DNA from: Bacteroidota bacterium
Lineage (GTDB): Bacteria; Bacteroidota; Ignavibacteria; Kryptoniales; JAKASW01
Reading direction: 5' to 3'
DNA length: 35,516 nucleotides
NCBI GenBank assembly: GCA_021794075.1
Contig: JAJYRM010000038.1
Span: 1 to 35,516, forward strand
Below are positions 23,845 to 32,624 of the stretch, piece by piece (position 1 is the first letter of the stretch; every line of letters starts with the position of its first letter). The translations under genes and the position numbers were made by a program. The notes beneath the pieces were generated by a model. It was not told the origin of the DNA. It worked only from the letters and a program-made list of their open reading frames with translations, and searched no databases.

Positions 23845-26502
23845 ATGAAACCCACCGCGAGAGTTCTTCTCTTGTCAATGATTATATCGGGAGTTTTCTC
23901 TTTCGCCGCGCGCGCGCAAGGCGTGTCCGGTGTTTCAGGGAAAAATTTACCCGCTTACATGGATACCAGCCTTACTTTCCGGCAGCGAGCGTCCGACCTG
24001 GTTTCGATGATGACGCTCAAAGAGAAAGTTTCTCAGATGCAAAACAGTGCGGTTGCGATTCCGAGACTCGGGATACCGACGTATAGTTGGTGGAGCGAAG
24101 GTCTTCACGGTGTGGCCAGGAACGGAATCGCGACCGTGTTCCCGCAGGCGATAGGGATGGCCGCGACATGGGATCCGAAACTGATACACGAGGAGGGAAG
24201 CGTCGTCTCGACGGAAGCGCGGGCGAAATATAACTACGCCATTAGCCTCGGCCAGCACCGACAGTACGCGGGGTTGACATTCTGGTCTCCGAATATAAAT
24301 ATCTTCCGCGACCCACGATGGGGGCGAGGACAAGAGACCTACGGCGAAGACCCCTTCTTGACATCGAAGATGGCCATCGCGTATATCACCGGATTGCAGG
24401 GAAATAATCCGAAATATTTCAAAGTAATCGCGACCGCGAAGCATTTCGACGCCTACAGCGGTCCGGAACCGCTCAGGCACGAGTTCAGCGCAAATCCTGA
24501 TATGACTGACCTTTACGATACGTACCTCCCGGCTTTCAGGGCGGCGGTGAAAAAGGCGAAGGTATATTCAATCATGGCTGCTTACAACAGCTTGAACGGG
24601 ATCCCGTGCAGCGCCAACCAGTTTCTGCTGACTGATATTTTGCGAAAGGATTGGGGCTTCAACGGTTATGTCGTTTCTGACTGCGGCGCGGTCTGGGATA
24701 TTTATTACGGTCACAAATACGCTCCGAGTATCATGGCGGCATCTGTACTTGCCGTCAAAGCGGGTTGTGACTTAACCTGCGGCAGCGAGTATTCGACTCT
24801 CGACGAAGCTGTTAAGAAAGGGCTCATATCGGAGGCTGACATCGACACTGCGGTGACGAGACTGATGCTCGCCAGATTCAAGTTGGGAATGTTCGATCCG
24901 CCGGGCGCGGTCCCATATTCAAAAATCACGATTGCCGATAACAACACTCCGGCGCATCGCGAGCTCGCCAGGAAGGTGGCGGACGAGAGCATCGTCCTCC
25001 TCAAGAACGCGGACAACACCCTTCCTTTGAGCAAGAAACTGAAATCGGTTGCCGTGGTGGGCCTCTACTCTCAGGACGAAAAAGTTCTTCTCGGAAACTA
25101 TCATGGCACACCTTCCAATCCTGTCACGATCCTCCAGGGAATTAAAGACAAACTCGGGCCTTTGGTGAGGGTGCGTTTCGCCGCCGGCTACAACCTCCTG
25201 GAGGACAAGATCGTCAATCCGAGCGCGGTCCCTCTGGAAAATGTAAGTCCGTCGAACGGTTTCGGGGGACATGGACTGTACGCGGAATACTTCGACAACA
25301 CGAATTTGTCGGGGAAGCCGGTGCTCACTCGTGTGGATAGCGCGACTCACATGTATTGGGGATTCAATTCACCGGGGAAGGATGTCCCGCCCCATGACTT
25401 TTCCGTCAGATGGACCGGCATTCTCACGCCGACGGTTACAGGAACCTACAAACTTGGCATAGTTACCGACCAGAAAGGAAAACTCTTTCTGAGCGGGAAG
25501 CTCATCGTCGACAATTGGACACATTTCCAGATAAACTCTTTTAAATCAAGAACCGTGCACCTTGTTAAGGGGAAGAAATACAGTGTCAAGATCGAATACG
25601 CGGATGACGGCGATTTTGCGGGAATGAGATTCGAATGGTTCAGGTTCATGAGCGAGCCTCCCTCCGCGAAGCTCATCCAGGATGCCGTGGACATTGCGAA
25701 GAAATCCGACGTAGTAATAGCCGTCGCCGGAATTTCCCCGCAGCTTGAAAGCGAAGAGAATGATAATATCAACCTACCGGGTTTCAAAGGTGGTGACCGG
25801 ACATGGCTGAGACTTCCGGCCGGAGAAGAGCGCATGCTGCAGGCAATTCGCAAAACCGGGAAGCCAACTGTGCTCGTGCTTGTTGGCGGAAGCGCGCTCG
25901 CGATTGACTGGGCTCAGAGAAATATACCTGCCATAATGGACGCGTGGTATCCCGGCGAAGAGGGAGGTGCGGCAGTAGCGGACGTCATTTTTGGAGACTA
26001 TGATCCTGCCGGAAGGCTTCCTGTGACATTCTATAAATCGGTGAAGCAGCTCCCTCCTTTCACCGACTACAGCATGAAAGGAAGAACCTACAGGTATTTC
26101 AAAGGGACGCCGCTTTATCCGTTCGGTTACGGATTAAGCTACACGACTTTCAAGTACTCGGATCTAAAGGTGAGCGGGGGCAAAGTGGGTTCGACAGACA
26201 CAGTTGCCGTTTCAGTAAATGTGAAAAACACGGGCGACCGCGACGGCGACGAGGTCGTCCAACTTTACGTGAAGGATCTCACCGCGAAAATCCCGTACCC
26301 GATCGAGGCGTTGAAAGGTTTCGACCGCGTCTCAATTCCGAAGGGGGAGACCAGAACCGTCATGATGTTGCTTCCGGTGAAATCGTTGGAAGCTTACAGT
26401 CCCGAGAAAGGGAGGCTGTTCGTTGCGCCAGGCAATTACGAGCTCAGAGTCGGTTCGTCCTCAAGGGATATTAGACTTACGAAGACCATAACGGTGGAAT
26501 AA
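23845..26502 (+). CDS. Secreted GH3 glycosidase with PA14 insertion (beta-xylosidase/beta-glucosidase)
   Basis: The 885-residue protein starts with a signal peptide (about 1-24, ending AARAQ). The GH3 TIM barrel runs about 45-345 with RDPRWGRGQETYGEDP, KHFDAYSG and the nucleophile Asp279 in VVSDCGAVWD, a form common in beta-xylosidase-like GH3 enzymes. The second sandwich domain (about 375 onward) is interrupted by a PA14 domain (about 470-600, YAEYFDNTNLSGKP... WTGILTPTVTGTYKLG), then resumes with LVGGSALAIDW and GRLPVTFYKS. A fibronectin III-like domain (about 775-885) closes it. It releases terminal sugars from oligosaccharides in the periplasm or outside. No T9SS tail is present. A good promoter precedes it and a terminator follows. 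Confidence 0.93.
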   Translation: MKPTARVLLLSMIISGVFSFAARAQGVSGVSGKNLPAYMDTSLTFRQRASDLVSMMTLKEKVSQMQNSAVAIPRLGIPTYSWWSEGLHGVARNGIATVFPQAIGMAATWDPKLIHEEGSVVSTEARAKYNYAISLGQHRQYAGLTFWSPNINIFRDPRWGRGQETYGEDPFLTSKMAIAYITGLQGNNPKYFKVIATAKHFDAYSGPEPLRHEFSANPDMTDLYDTYLPAFRAAVKKAKVYSIMAAYNSLNGIPCSANQFLLTDILRKDWGFNGYVVSDCGAVWDIYYGHKYAPSIMAASVLAVKAGCDLTCGSEYSTLDEAVKKGLISEADIDTAVTRLMLARFKLGMFDPPGAVPYSKITIADNNTPAHRELARKVADESIVLLKNADNTLPLSKKLKSVAVVGLYSQDEKVLLGNYHGTPSNPVTILQGIKDKLGPLVRVRFAAGYNLLEDKIVNPSAVPLENVSPSNGFGGHGLYAEYFDNTNLSGKPVLTRVDSATHMYWGFNSPGKDVPPHDFSVRWTGILTPTVTGTYKLGIVTDQKGKLFLSGKLIVDNWTHFQINSFKSRTVHLVKGKKYSVKIEYADDGDFAGMRFEWFRFMSEPPSAKLIQDAVDIAKKSDVVIAVAGISPQLESEENDNINLPGFKGGDRTWLRLPAGEERMLQAIRKTGKPTVLVLVGGSALAIDWAQRNIPAIMDAWYPGEEGGAAVADVIFGDYDPAGRLPVTFYKSVKQLPPFTDYSMKGRTYRYFKGTPLYPFGYGLSYTTFKYSDLKVSGGKVGSTDTVAVSVNVKNTGDRDGDEVVQLYVKDLTAKIPYPIEALKGFDRVSIPKGETRTVMMLLPVKSLEAYSPEKGRLFVAPGNYELRVGSSSRDIRLTKTITVE

Positions 26503-26538
26503 TGTGAGCTCTGCCGGCCGATCCTGGTCGTGAATTCG

Positions 26539-26588
26539 AAGTGGTCGCTGTCTCGCTTGACCGAGTGAGGTGGGGCCACTTTTTTTTA
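26539..26588 (+). terminator. Intrinsic terminator after the GH3 gene
   Basis: GTGG and CCAC flank GG immediately before a run of eight T (26580-26587). A longer fold pairs AAGTGG (26539-26544) with CCACTT (26576-26581). Position and T tract fit a rho-independent terminator, 40-80 bases past the GH3 stop. Confidence 0.6.
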
Positions 26589-26845
26589 CAGTTTCGCTAG
26601 AAACGCGTTATGGCTGCACAACCACCCTTATCAGTACTATCGGAACTTTTCTTTAAAACTTCACTTGCAATTCATCTACTGTGTTGTGAAATTGAAGCCG
26701 TTGAGCGAGCGTCCTGACGTATAGCAACTCGCCGGCGGATCCCCTCCTCGGTGTTGTTGCGGCAACACGGGACTTTTGACCTGGTAACAATCGGTCGAAT
26801 ATCCCTCCCTAATATTAAAGCGTTGGCAGAAAACAGGACGGAAAA

Positions 26846-27088
26846 ATGCGTTTATTCACGGCAGTATTCTACTTCTTGTTCTTTTCCCTTACGGCTTGGG
26901 GGCATACTAGTCGAGTGGATGATCAAAACGCGGCGAAGTCGCGCATGCGCGTGGTTGGTCTTTCGATGAAGGGGGAGCGTAGCGGTCTCCATTTCAAATG
27001 CCAAACCGTTGAAGCTTCTGCTCTTGAAGTCTCATCAATTAGTCGATTCGCGCGACCTGCTCGAAGTATTCCTGATTGTCAAATTTAA
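26846..27088 (+). CDS. Doubtful small exported protein or remnant
   Basis: The first 19 residues (MRLFTAVFYFLFFSLTAWG) make a convincing signal peptide, with AGGACGG just upstream of the ATG. The remaining 61 residues are basic, of odd composition and resemble nothing I know. The simplest reading is the 5' end of an exported-protein gene that has decayed or frameshifted soon after the signal peptide. A genuine 80-residue secreted peptide cannot be excluded. Confidence 0.3.
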   Translation: MRLFTAVFYFLFFSLTAWGHTSRVDDQNAAKSRMRVVGLSMKGERSGLHFKCQTVEASALEVSSISRFARPARSIPDCQI

Positions 27089-27139
27089 TGGCGATATAAC
27101 GTCATGGTACGCCGGACCCATCGGCGCAATAAATTCTAC

Positions 27140-27168
27140 TTGACATTCGCTCGATACCTTCTCAAATT
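27140..27168 (+). promoter_or_regulatory. Promoter-like bipartite motif shared with 32168-32196
   Basis: TTGACATT, 12 bases, TCTCAAATT. The -35 hexamer TTGACA is perfect and 17 bases separate it from CAAATT at the -10 position. The same two blocks with the same 12-base gap, and a common TCG within it, recur at 32168-32196. The site lies 194 bases before the ATG of the T9SS gene at 27334. Confidence 0.45.
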
Positions 27169-27333
27169 AACGGCGATGGGAACTCGGAAGAAAATGGTTC
27201 GGATCAAAATATAGGTGGCATGTTTACGAATCCTCTTCGTAGCACAATGCCGATTCTTTCGTTAAACTCATAAGCAGCACACTCGCGTAGACATACCTCC
27301 GCATTTTGACATTCTCAAACACAGGAGGATAAA

Positions 27334-28617
27334 ATGCGTGTCGTCACATCTTTTCTTTTCCTCATTCAACTGTCTGCTGTCGCGTTCGGTCAGGTGAAGT
27401 TATCTAACATTGGCAGTGCATACGTTCAGGACTTCAATTCGCTCGCGTCAAGCGACACTAGCAGTCTGGTCCCGTCAGGATGGGCCTTTCATGAGAGCGG
27501 AGACAAGGCGGACACAACTTACGTTGCCGGAACGGGCAGCAGCAACTATGGAAACACCTACAGTTTCGGTCTTGCCGCTTCGACAGATCGGGCGCTGGGT
27601 ACATTGCAAAGTGCCACACTGATACCGGTCTTCGGTGCCAGCTTTCAAAACAAGACCATCGCAACGATCAAGTCGCTACAAATTTCATACGTGGGCGAGC
27701 AGTGGAGGTGCGGTGCCACGGGACGCCAGGATAGACTAGATTTTCAGTATAGTACGGACGCTACAAGCTTAACTGATGGCAATTGGATAGATGTTGATCT
27801 CCTGGATTTTGCGAGTCCAAGCACAACATCGACAGGTGCATTGAATGGGAATGATCCCGCAAACAGGGATTCGATCTCTGCGACGATATCCGGCCTTAAC
27901 ATCGCGAGCGGCGCGACCTTCTGGATTCGCTGGTCCGACTTTAACGCTACGAGTTCCGACGACGGACTCGCTGTCGACGACTTCTCGCTTACTCCACTTA
28001 CCAGTGAGGTACCGCTTCGTGTCGTGATGCGCGAAACGTCCGCGAAGGCCGAGCAGGGAAGAGTAATGCTTACCTTTTCAACTTCGAGCGAGCTTGGCAT
28101 CGCGGGGTTCAATATTTCTCGCGCGATTGAAAAGGCGGGGCCATTCGATTTGATCTCCGGTTATCTTTCGAACCCCGCGCTGAGAGCGCATGGCGAGGAT
28201 AACTTCGGCGCAGATTATGCATTCGCCGACCTTAAAGCATTACCCGGAAAGACATATTACTACAAGATAGAAAGTGTTAGCGAGACAGGGGTTTCTGAGC
28301 AGGAGGGCAGCATTCTTACCGTGTCGGTGGAAACGCCGGGGGATTTCGTGGTTTTTCAGAATTTTCCGAACCCGTTTAATCCGCTGACCGCGATCGGTTA
28401 CCGGCTCTCCGCGCCGAGTCGCGTGACGCTGAGAGTCTACGACGCGGCGGGAAGAGAAGTCGCGTTGCTTGTCGATGCTCTGCAGTCCGCGGGCGCTCAC
28501 AGCGCAACTTTCGATGGATCGGGACACGCGAGCGGAGTTTACATCTACAGACTGGAGTCTGAATCACTCGAGGGTCAGAGAAATATTTCGGTGAAGAAGA
28601 TGATTTTTGTGAAATGA
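27334..28617 (+). CDS. T9SS-exported protein with lectin-like N-terminal domain
   Basis: The 427-residue product has a signal peptide (1-20, ending AFGQ), an N-terminal beta-rich domain (about 22-225; SGWAFHESG, GNTYSFGLA, SYVGEQWRCG, DRLDFQYSTD, FWIRWSDFN) and a fibronectin-like segment (about 228-335; SELGIAGFNISRA, TYYYKIESVS). The C-terminal T9SS sorting domain runs about 340-427 (FQNFPNPFNPLTAI to KKMIFVK). It should be carried to the cell surface or released. The N-terminal module is a type I have seen in secreted proteins next to lamin-tail and nuclease domains, which fits the next gene; that is from memory. A strong AGGAGG precedes the ATG. No catalytic motif is visible. Confidence 0.85.
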   Translation: MRVVTSFLFLIQLSAVAFGQVKLSNIGSAYVQDFNSLASSDTSSLVPSGWAFHESGDKADTTYVAGTGSSNYGNTYSFGLAASTDRALGTLQSATLIPVFGASFQNKTIATIKSLQISYVGEQWRCGATGRQDRLDFQYSTDATSLTDGNWIDVDLLDFASPSTTSTGALNGNDPANRDSISATISGLNIASGATFWIRWSDFNATSSDDGLAVDDFSLTPLTSEVPLRVVMRETSAKAEQGRVMLTFSTSSELGIAGFNISRAIEKAGPFDLISGYLSNPALRAHGEDNFGADYAFADLKALPGKTYYYKIESVSETGVSEQEGSILTVSVETPGDFVVFQNFPNPFNPLTAIGYRLSAPSRVTLRVYDAAGREVALLVDALQSAGAHSATFDGSGHASGVYIYRLESESLEGQRNISVKKMIFVK

Positions 28618-28809
28618 TGTCAACTGCGAGGCCTTGAAACTGCGGCCCGCTTGCCTACGGAACTGTTAGCTGAAGCGAGTCGTAGTTTTGATGCCAATCC
28701 GTTATATTTACGGCGAGTCGTGTAATGATTTTGTGGCGCCGTTAGGCCGGCAGCTCACAACTATTTCCAACACAATTGCGGATTGGTTTCTGCCGCGGAT
28801 TGGAGTACC

Positions 28810-31800
28810 ATGATGAGTTTCAGGGCAGCGCTGTATGCAGTAATCCTTCTATTTCTTACCGTCAGCTCGGTTTCTGCAATTGGCCAGACGGCGGACCATG
28901 TTGTCATAAGCGAGATACTGATAGACGGAGTCAACGAGCAACTGGCGTCGAATAACGACGAGTTCGTCGAGATATACAATCCGACCTTGTCGTCGATCGA
29001 TGTCGGAGGATGGACGATCGACTATCGCTCAGCCACTTCGACATCATTTACTAACAAATACAAATTCCCTTCCGGCACGATCATCCAGCCGCACAAGTAT
29101 TTTCTCTTCGGCGGAGGTGGAGTGTCCAACCGCGACAACAATCCCGCTCCATCATCGACGTTGGGGCTCAGCAACACCGGCGGAGCGGTGTTTGTGAGGA
29201 ATTCATCAGGGACGGTCGTCGATCTCATAGGGTGGGGGACGGCCTCTTCAGGCAATTATGAAGGGACCGTTGCGGTAAAACCGGCCCAAGGGGTCTCTCT
29301 CGAAAGAAAAGCGAAGAGCACTTCGGATGCCTCGTCGATGGGAGCCGGGGGCGCCGACGAGTTCGACGGCAACGGGCTTGACAGCGACAACAACGCGGCT
29401 GATTTCGTCCAGCGCACGACACCGCAACCGCAAAGCTCATCAGATCCCGCCGAGCCGTCAACTGCCATCGTGGGTAGCGGAATAGGCTCTGCGACGATCA
29501 CCCCATCGTCTGTGAGCGCGGCTACGATTTCAGATTTTTCCATCAAAGTCTTGAGCGACGAAAAAGACACGATCGAAACTGTCATTGTCGTCGTCCCGGC
29601 CGGGTTCAAGTGGGCCGGAAGCGTTTCTGCTCTTACCGTTTCGGGTTCCGGTGCGGCCGGCGCGCTTGTCAGCGTTGATCAGGATACGATACAGCTCAAA
29701 GGAGCCGCTGTAACGAACAGCGACACGGTCCTGATAGTGATTAAATCCGTGTCCGTGCCGGACTCGGCCATGTCCGCGAACTTCGTTATCAAGACGGCCG
29801 CCGCCGGAGTGAGTCCATCCGAGGTGAGCTCGAAACTTACGGTCACCCTAACGAAGCTTATAAGGATAATCGATCTTCACGTCAATGATTCACAGGGAGT
29901 GCCGGCACAGCCGTACCAGGAAGGTGCGACGGTAACCGTATCCGGAATCATCACGGCGGTTACCAGCACAACCAGTACTAGCCTCTTCCTTCAGGATGCC
30001 ACCGCGGGAGTGAATATGTTCAGCTATACTTACTTTCCCGTCTTCCAAGAAGGAGACAGCGTCACATTCACGGGAGTCATAAAACAGTTCCGCGGAACGA
30101 CTGAGGTGATGCCCGACTCTGGAAAATGGACGATCCATTCCCACGGCAGGCCACTACCGAAGCCGCTCCTTCTTACCGCGGCGGATGTGAACCAGACTTT
30201 TAACGACGATTATTCGGAGCCGAACGAAGGTCGGTTGGTCAGGCTCAATGGTGTTACATACGACGCCGCTAACCAGACGTTCACCGATGCTACGGGCACC
30301 ACCGGCGGATATATATCCAGCTCGTGGACGATTCCATCGGGGACATTCGACGTTGTGGGAATTCTAAAACAATTTAAGCCCGGCCTGACATCCACGATGA
30401 CACCGCCTTACACAGAGAATTACGAAGTGGTGCCCAGGACTCAGGAGGACATCATAACACACCCGGGCCCCACATTCACTCAGGCGCCGGAGGAGACGGA
30501 GATTCAACCCAACTCGGTCGTGATCGCGTTTAAAACCGGAACCGCATCTAATGCCGTTGTAAGATACGGCACGACTGACGCTTACAGGGATACGGTAACT
30601 GCCGCAACGCCGGATACCGTAGGTAGAATAACTCTGAGCGGTCTTGCTCCAGCGACCGTTTATCATTACCAGGTGGCGGCCACGGATCTTGCGGGGACGA
30701 ATCAAACAGGCGATGCCATCTTCAGCACAGCATCACCGGTTGGAACAACAGGAACCATCGATGTCTTCTTCTCGAAATCAGTTAACACTTCAGTCGCGCG
30801 GGGTCAGGACGCACAGACTATGGACATATCGAGTAAGTTCATCTCGCGCGTAAACGCGGCTAAGTATTCCATTGACGTGGCGCTATACAGTCTCAGCGGG
30901 ACGGTGGGTACCAATATCGCGAACGCGCTCATTGCGGCGAAAGGCCGAGGCGTGAAGGTCCGCATGATCGTCGAGAACGAGAACTTCGACACCGCACCGA
31001 TGAACACGATGAAGTCGAGCGACATACCATTCATCACCGACACTTTCGATCCGGTGAACGCCGGGAACGGACTCATGCACAACAAGTTCGCGATCTTCGA
31101 CTTCCGGGATACGAGCTCGTTCACGGATGATTGGGTATGGACGGGGTCATGGAACGCGACCGATCCCGGGACCAATAACGACGCGCAGAACGCGTTGGAG
31201 ATTCAGGACAAGTCGTTGGCAAACGCCTACACCATGGAGTTCAACGAAATGTGGGGGAGCTCAACCGATTCACCCAATTCCTCCCTATCGCGGTTCGGCA
31301 GCAGAAAAACGGATAACACCCCGCACAGGTTCAACATAAACGGGATCCCTGTGGAGCTGTATTTCAGCCCGTCCGACCAGACGACGCTTCACATTCTTAG
31401 TGCTCTAGAGAAAGCGAAAGAGTCTATTAATGTCTGCATGCTGACATTCACGAGATCCGATCTCGCTCAGGCTCTTGTTTCCGCAAAGTCCGCCGGAGAG
31501 AAGGTCAGGGTGATCCTCGACAACAATGTTGATTCGGGAAATCAGTTCGCCTTTTTGAAGTCGGGCAATGTCGATATTCATCTTAAGGGGGAAGCGTTGA
31601 CCGGGCTGCTTCATCATAAATATGCGCTGATTGACGCGGATGATCCGAGGGCGGATGCAACCGTGATAACCGGCTCGCACAACTGGTCCAATTCCGCCGA
31701 GACCTCGAACAACGAGAACACGTTGATAATCCATGATACACGGGTCGCGAACCTGTATCTTCAGGAATTCAAGTCAAGGTACCTGGAAGCGGGTGGGACC

Positions 31801-32109
31801 GATGCGATCGAACTCGGCGTGAAGAGAACAGACGGAGATGTGCCTGAACATTTCGGGTTAGGCCAGAACTATCCGAATCCTTTCAACCCGACCACGCATA
31901 TCGGATTCCAGATTGCGAATACTGAATTTGTCTCCCTGAAGATTTACGATGTGTTGGGGCGTAAGGTGCGGACACTCGTGAATGAAGTCAAGAAGCCCGG
32001 GAGATATGACGTCCAGTTTGATGCCGGAGGTCTGCCGAGCGGCGTGTATTTCTATAAGGTTCAGGCGGGCCCGTACACTTCTGTCAAGAAGATGATTCTG
32101 CTCAAGTAA
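28810..32109 (+). CDS. T9SS-secreted PLD-fold protein with lamin-tail and OB-fold domains
   Basis: The 1099-residue product reads in order: signal peptide (1-23), lamin-tail domain (about 30-160), a Thr/Ser-rich beta domain (about 210-345), a YhcR-like OB-fold region (about 350-545), a fibronectin III-like domain (552-645), paired phospholipase-D domains (647-1000) and a T9SS sorting domain (about 1017-1099). Both PLD half-sites have HxKxxxxD: HNKFAIFD (His757, Lys759, Asp764) and HHKYALID (His935, Lys937, Asp942), followed by GSWNATD and GSHNWSNSAE. The active site is thus complete. PLD folds of this kind with LTD and OB modules are likely nucleases, so extracellular DNA or RNA cleavage is my inference; phospholipid hydrolysis is the alternative. 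ATG 28813 is an equal start. Confidence 0.9.
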   Translation: MMSFRAALYAVILLFLTVSSVSAIGQTADHVVISEILIDGVNEQLASNNDEFVEIYNPTLSSIDVGGWTIDYRSATSTSFTNKYKFPSGTIIQPHKYFLFGGGGVSNRDNNPAPSSTLGLSNTGGAVFVRNSSGTVVDLIGWGTASSGNYEGTVAVKPAQGVSLERKAKSTSDASSMGAGGADEFDGNGLDSDNNAADFVQRTTPQPQSSSDPAEPSTAIVGSGIGSATITPSSVSAATISDFSIKVLSDEKDTIETVIVVVPAGFKWAGSVSALTVSGSGAAGALVSVDQDTIQLKGAAVTNSDTVLIVIKSVSVPDSAMSANFVIKTAAAGVSPSEVSSKLTVTLTKLIRIIDLHVNDSQGVPAQPYQEGATVTVSGIITAVTSTTSTSLFLQDATAGVNMFSYTYFPVFQEGDSVTFTGVIKQFRGTTEVMPDSGKWTIHSHGRPLPKPLLLTAADVNQTFNDDYSEPNEGRLVRLNGVTYDAANQTFTDATGTTGGYISSSWTIPSGTFDVVGILKQFKPGLTSTMTPPYTENYEVVPRTQEDIITHPGPTFTQAPEETEIQPNSVVIAFKTGTASNAVVRYGTTDAYRDTVTAATPDTVGRITLSGLAPATVYHYQVAATDLAGTNQTGDAIFSTASPVGTTGTIDVFFSKSVNTSVARGQDAQTMDISSKFISRVNAAKYSIDVALYSLSGTVGTNIANALIAAKGRGVKVRMIVENENFDTAPMNTMKSSDIPFITDTFDPVNAGNGLMHNKFAIFDFRDTSSFTDDWVWTGSWNATDPGTNNDAQNALEIQDKSLANAYTMEFNEMWGSSTDSPNSSLSRFGSRKTDNTPHRFNINGIPVELYFSPSDQTTLHILSALEKAKESINVCMLTFTRSDLAQALVSAKSAGEKVRVILDNNVDSGNQFAFLKSGNVDIHLKGEALTGLLHHKYALIDADDPRADATVITGSHNWSNSAETSNNENTLIIHDTRVANLYLQEFKSRYLEAGGTDAIELGVKRTDGDVPEHFGLGQNYPNPFNPTTHIGFQIANTEFVSLKIYDVLGRKVRTLVNEVKKPGRYDVQFDAGGLPSGVYFYKVQAGPYTSVKKMILLK

Positions 32110-32167
32110 GTGGGAATTTGTACGGACCACATCGCAATTGTTAAGAGGAACTTTAGAGGCGAAGCTA

Positions 32168-32196
32168 TTGACATTTCATCGGCAGAATCTCAAATT
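32168..32196 (+). promoter_or_regulatory. Promoter-like bipartite motif, second copy
   Basis: TTGACATT, 12 bases, TCTCAAATT, with 20 of 29 positions identical to 27140-27168, including a TCG inside the gap. It lies 189 bases before the ATG at 32357, nearly the same distance as the first copy from its gene (194). Confidence 0.45.
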
Positions 32197-32356
32197 GATT
32201 TTGTTCTTCCAGTTAGAGTCGTGCAACAAAAAACGGGCGTGCCCGCGGTTCGTAATTCAGTATATCGGACGGACGATTTCTGTTCGGGGTCTTTCTGTCC
32301 AATCGCAGGCACTCGCTTTCTTTCATACGTACGGGCATAAAATGTCAGGAGGGAAA

Positions 32357-32431
32357 ATGCGGGCTGCATCGCCTCTCATCATGAGTCTACAATTGGTAAC
32401 ATTTCCCGGGAAAACTCTTTCCGTGGTTTGA
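32357..32431 (+). pseudogene. Relic 5' end of an exported-protein gene
   Basis: AGGAGG, four bases, ATG is a near-ideal translation start, yet the frame closes after 24 residues (MRAASPLIMSLQLVTF then seven polar and small residues). The first 16 look like a worn signal peptide. Upstream text (GGCACTCGC, CATACGTACGGGCAT, CAGGAGG, AAAATGCG) parallels the leader of the 27334 gene in the same order. I read it as the start of a lost paralogue; a short leader peptide is possible. Confidence 0.35.
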
Positions 32432-32624
32432 ATTGTCGTAGTGATTCTTCGGACCGGTGCTCCATACGAGAATCGCCCGGAACGAACAGTTCCGTGTCGC
32501 GCGGGCCTTTAGTGCAGCTACCGGGGTACTTCCTGCAAGGCATTGGGATGAGTCGATCGTCAGCCTGTAGCCTATTCGGATTCCTGAAGTATGAACAATT
32601 CCAATCCACAAGAAAGGAGTTATC

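Larger units (their letters stand above)
26589..27333. other. Long sparse intergenic region with a possible small exported ORF
   Basis: About 745 bases without a confident gene. It holds a 6-bp hairpin (GTGTTG 26751-26756 with CAACAC 26763-26768), a doubtful short ORF with a signal peptide (26846-27088) and a promoter-like site at 27140-27168, both listed separately, then the strong AGGAGG of the next gene. Confidence 0.45.
32110..32624. other. Intergenic region with the apparent dead 5' end of a T9SS-type gene
   Basis: No intact gene is seen over these 515 bases. A promoter-like motif at 32168-32196 matches the one before 27334. A hairpin GGGC-GT-GCCC near 32236-32245 would be a minus-strand terminator, but no minus-strand gene ends here. 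A strong ribosome binding site and short ORF at 32357-32431 are listed separately. The last bases carry the AAAGGAG of the next gene. Confidence 0.45.

Noticed and set aside
32200-32250. Plus-strand terminator for the PLD gene
   Set aside because: The GGGC-GT-GCCC hairpin has its T tract on the minus-strand side (A run upstream on plus), so it does not fit termination of the plus-strand gene.
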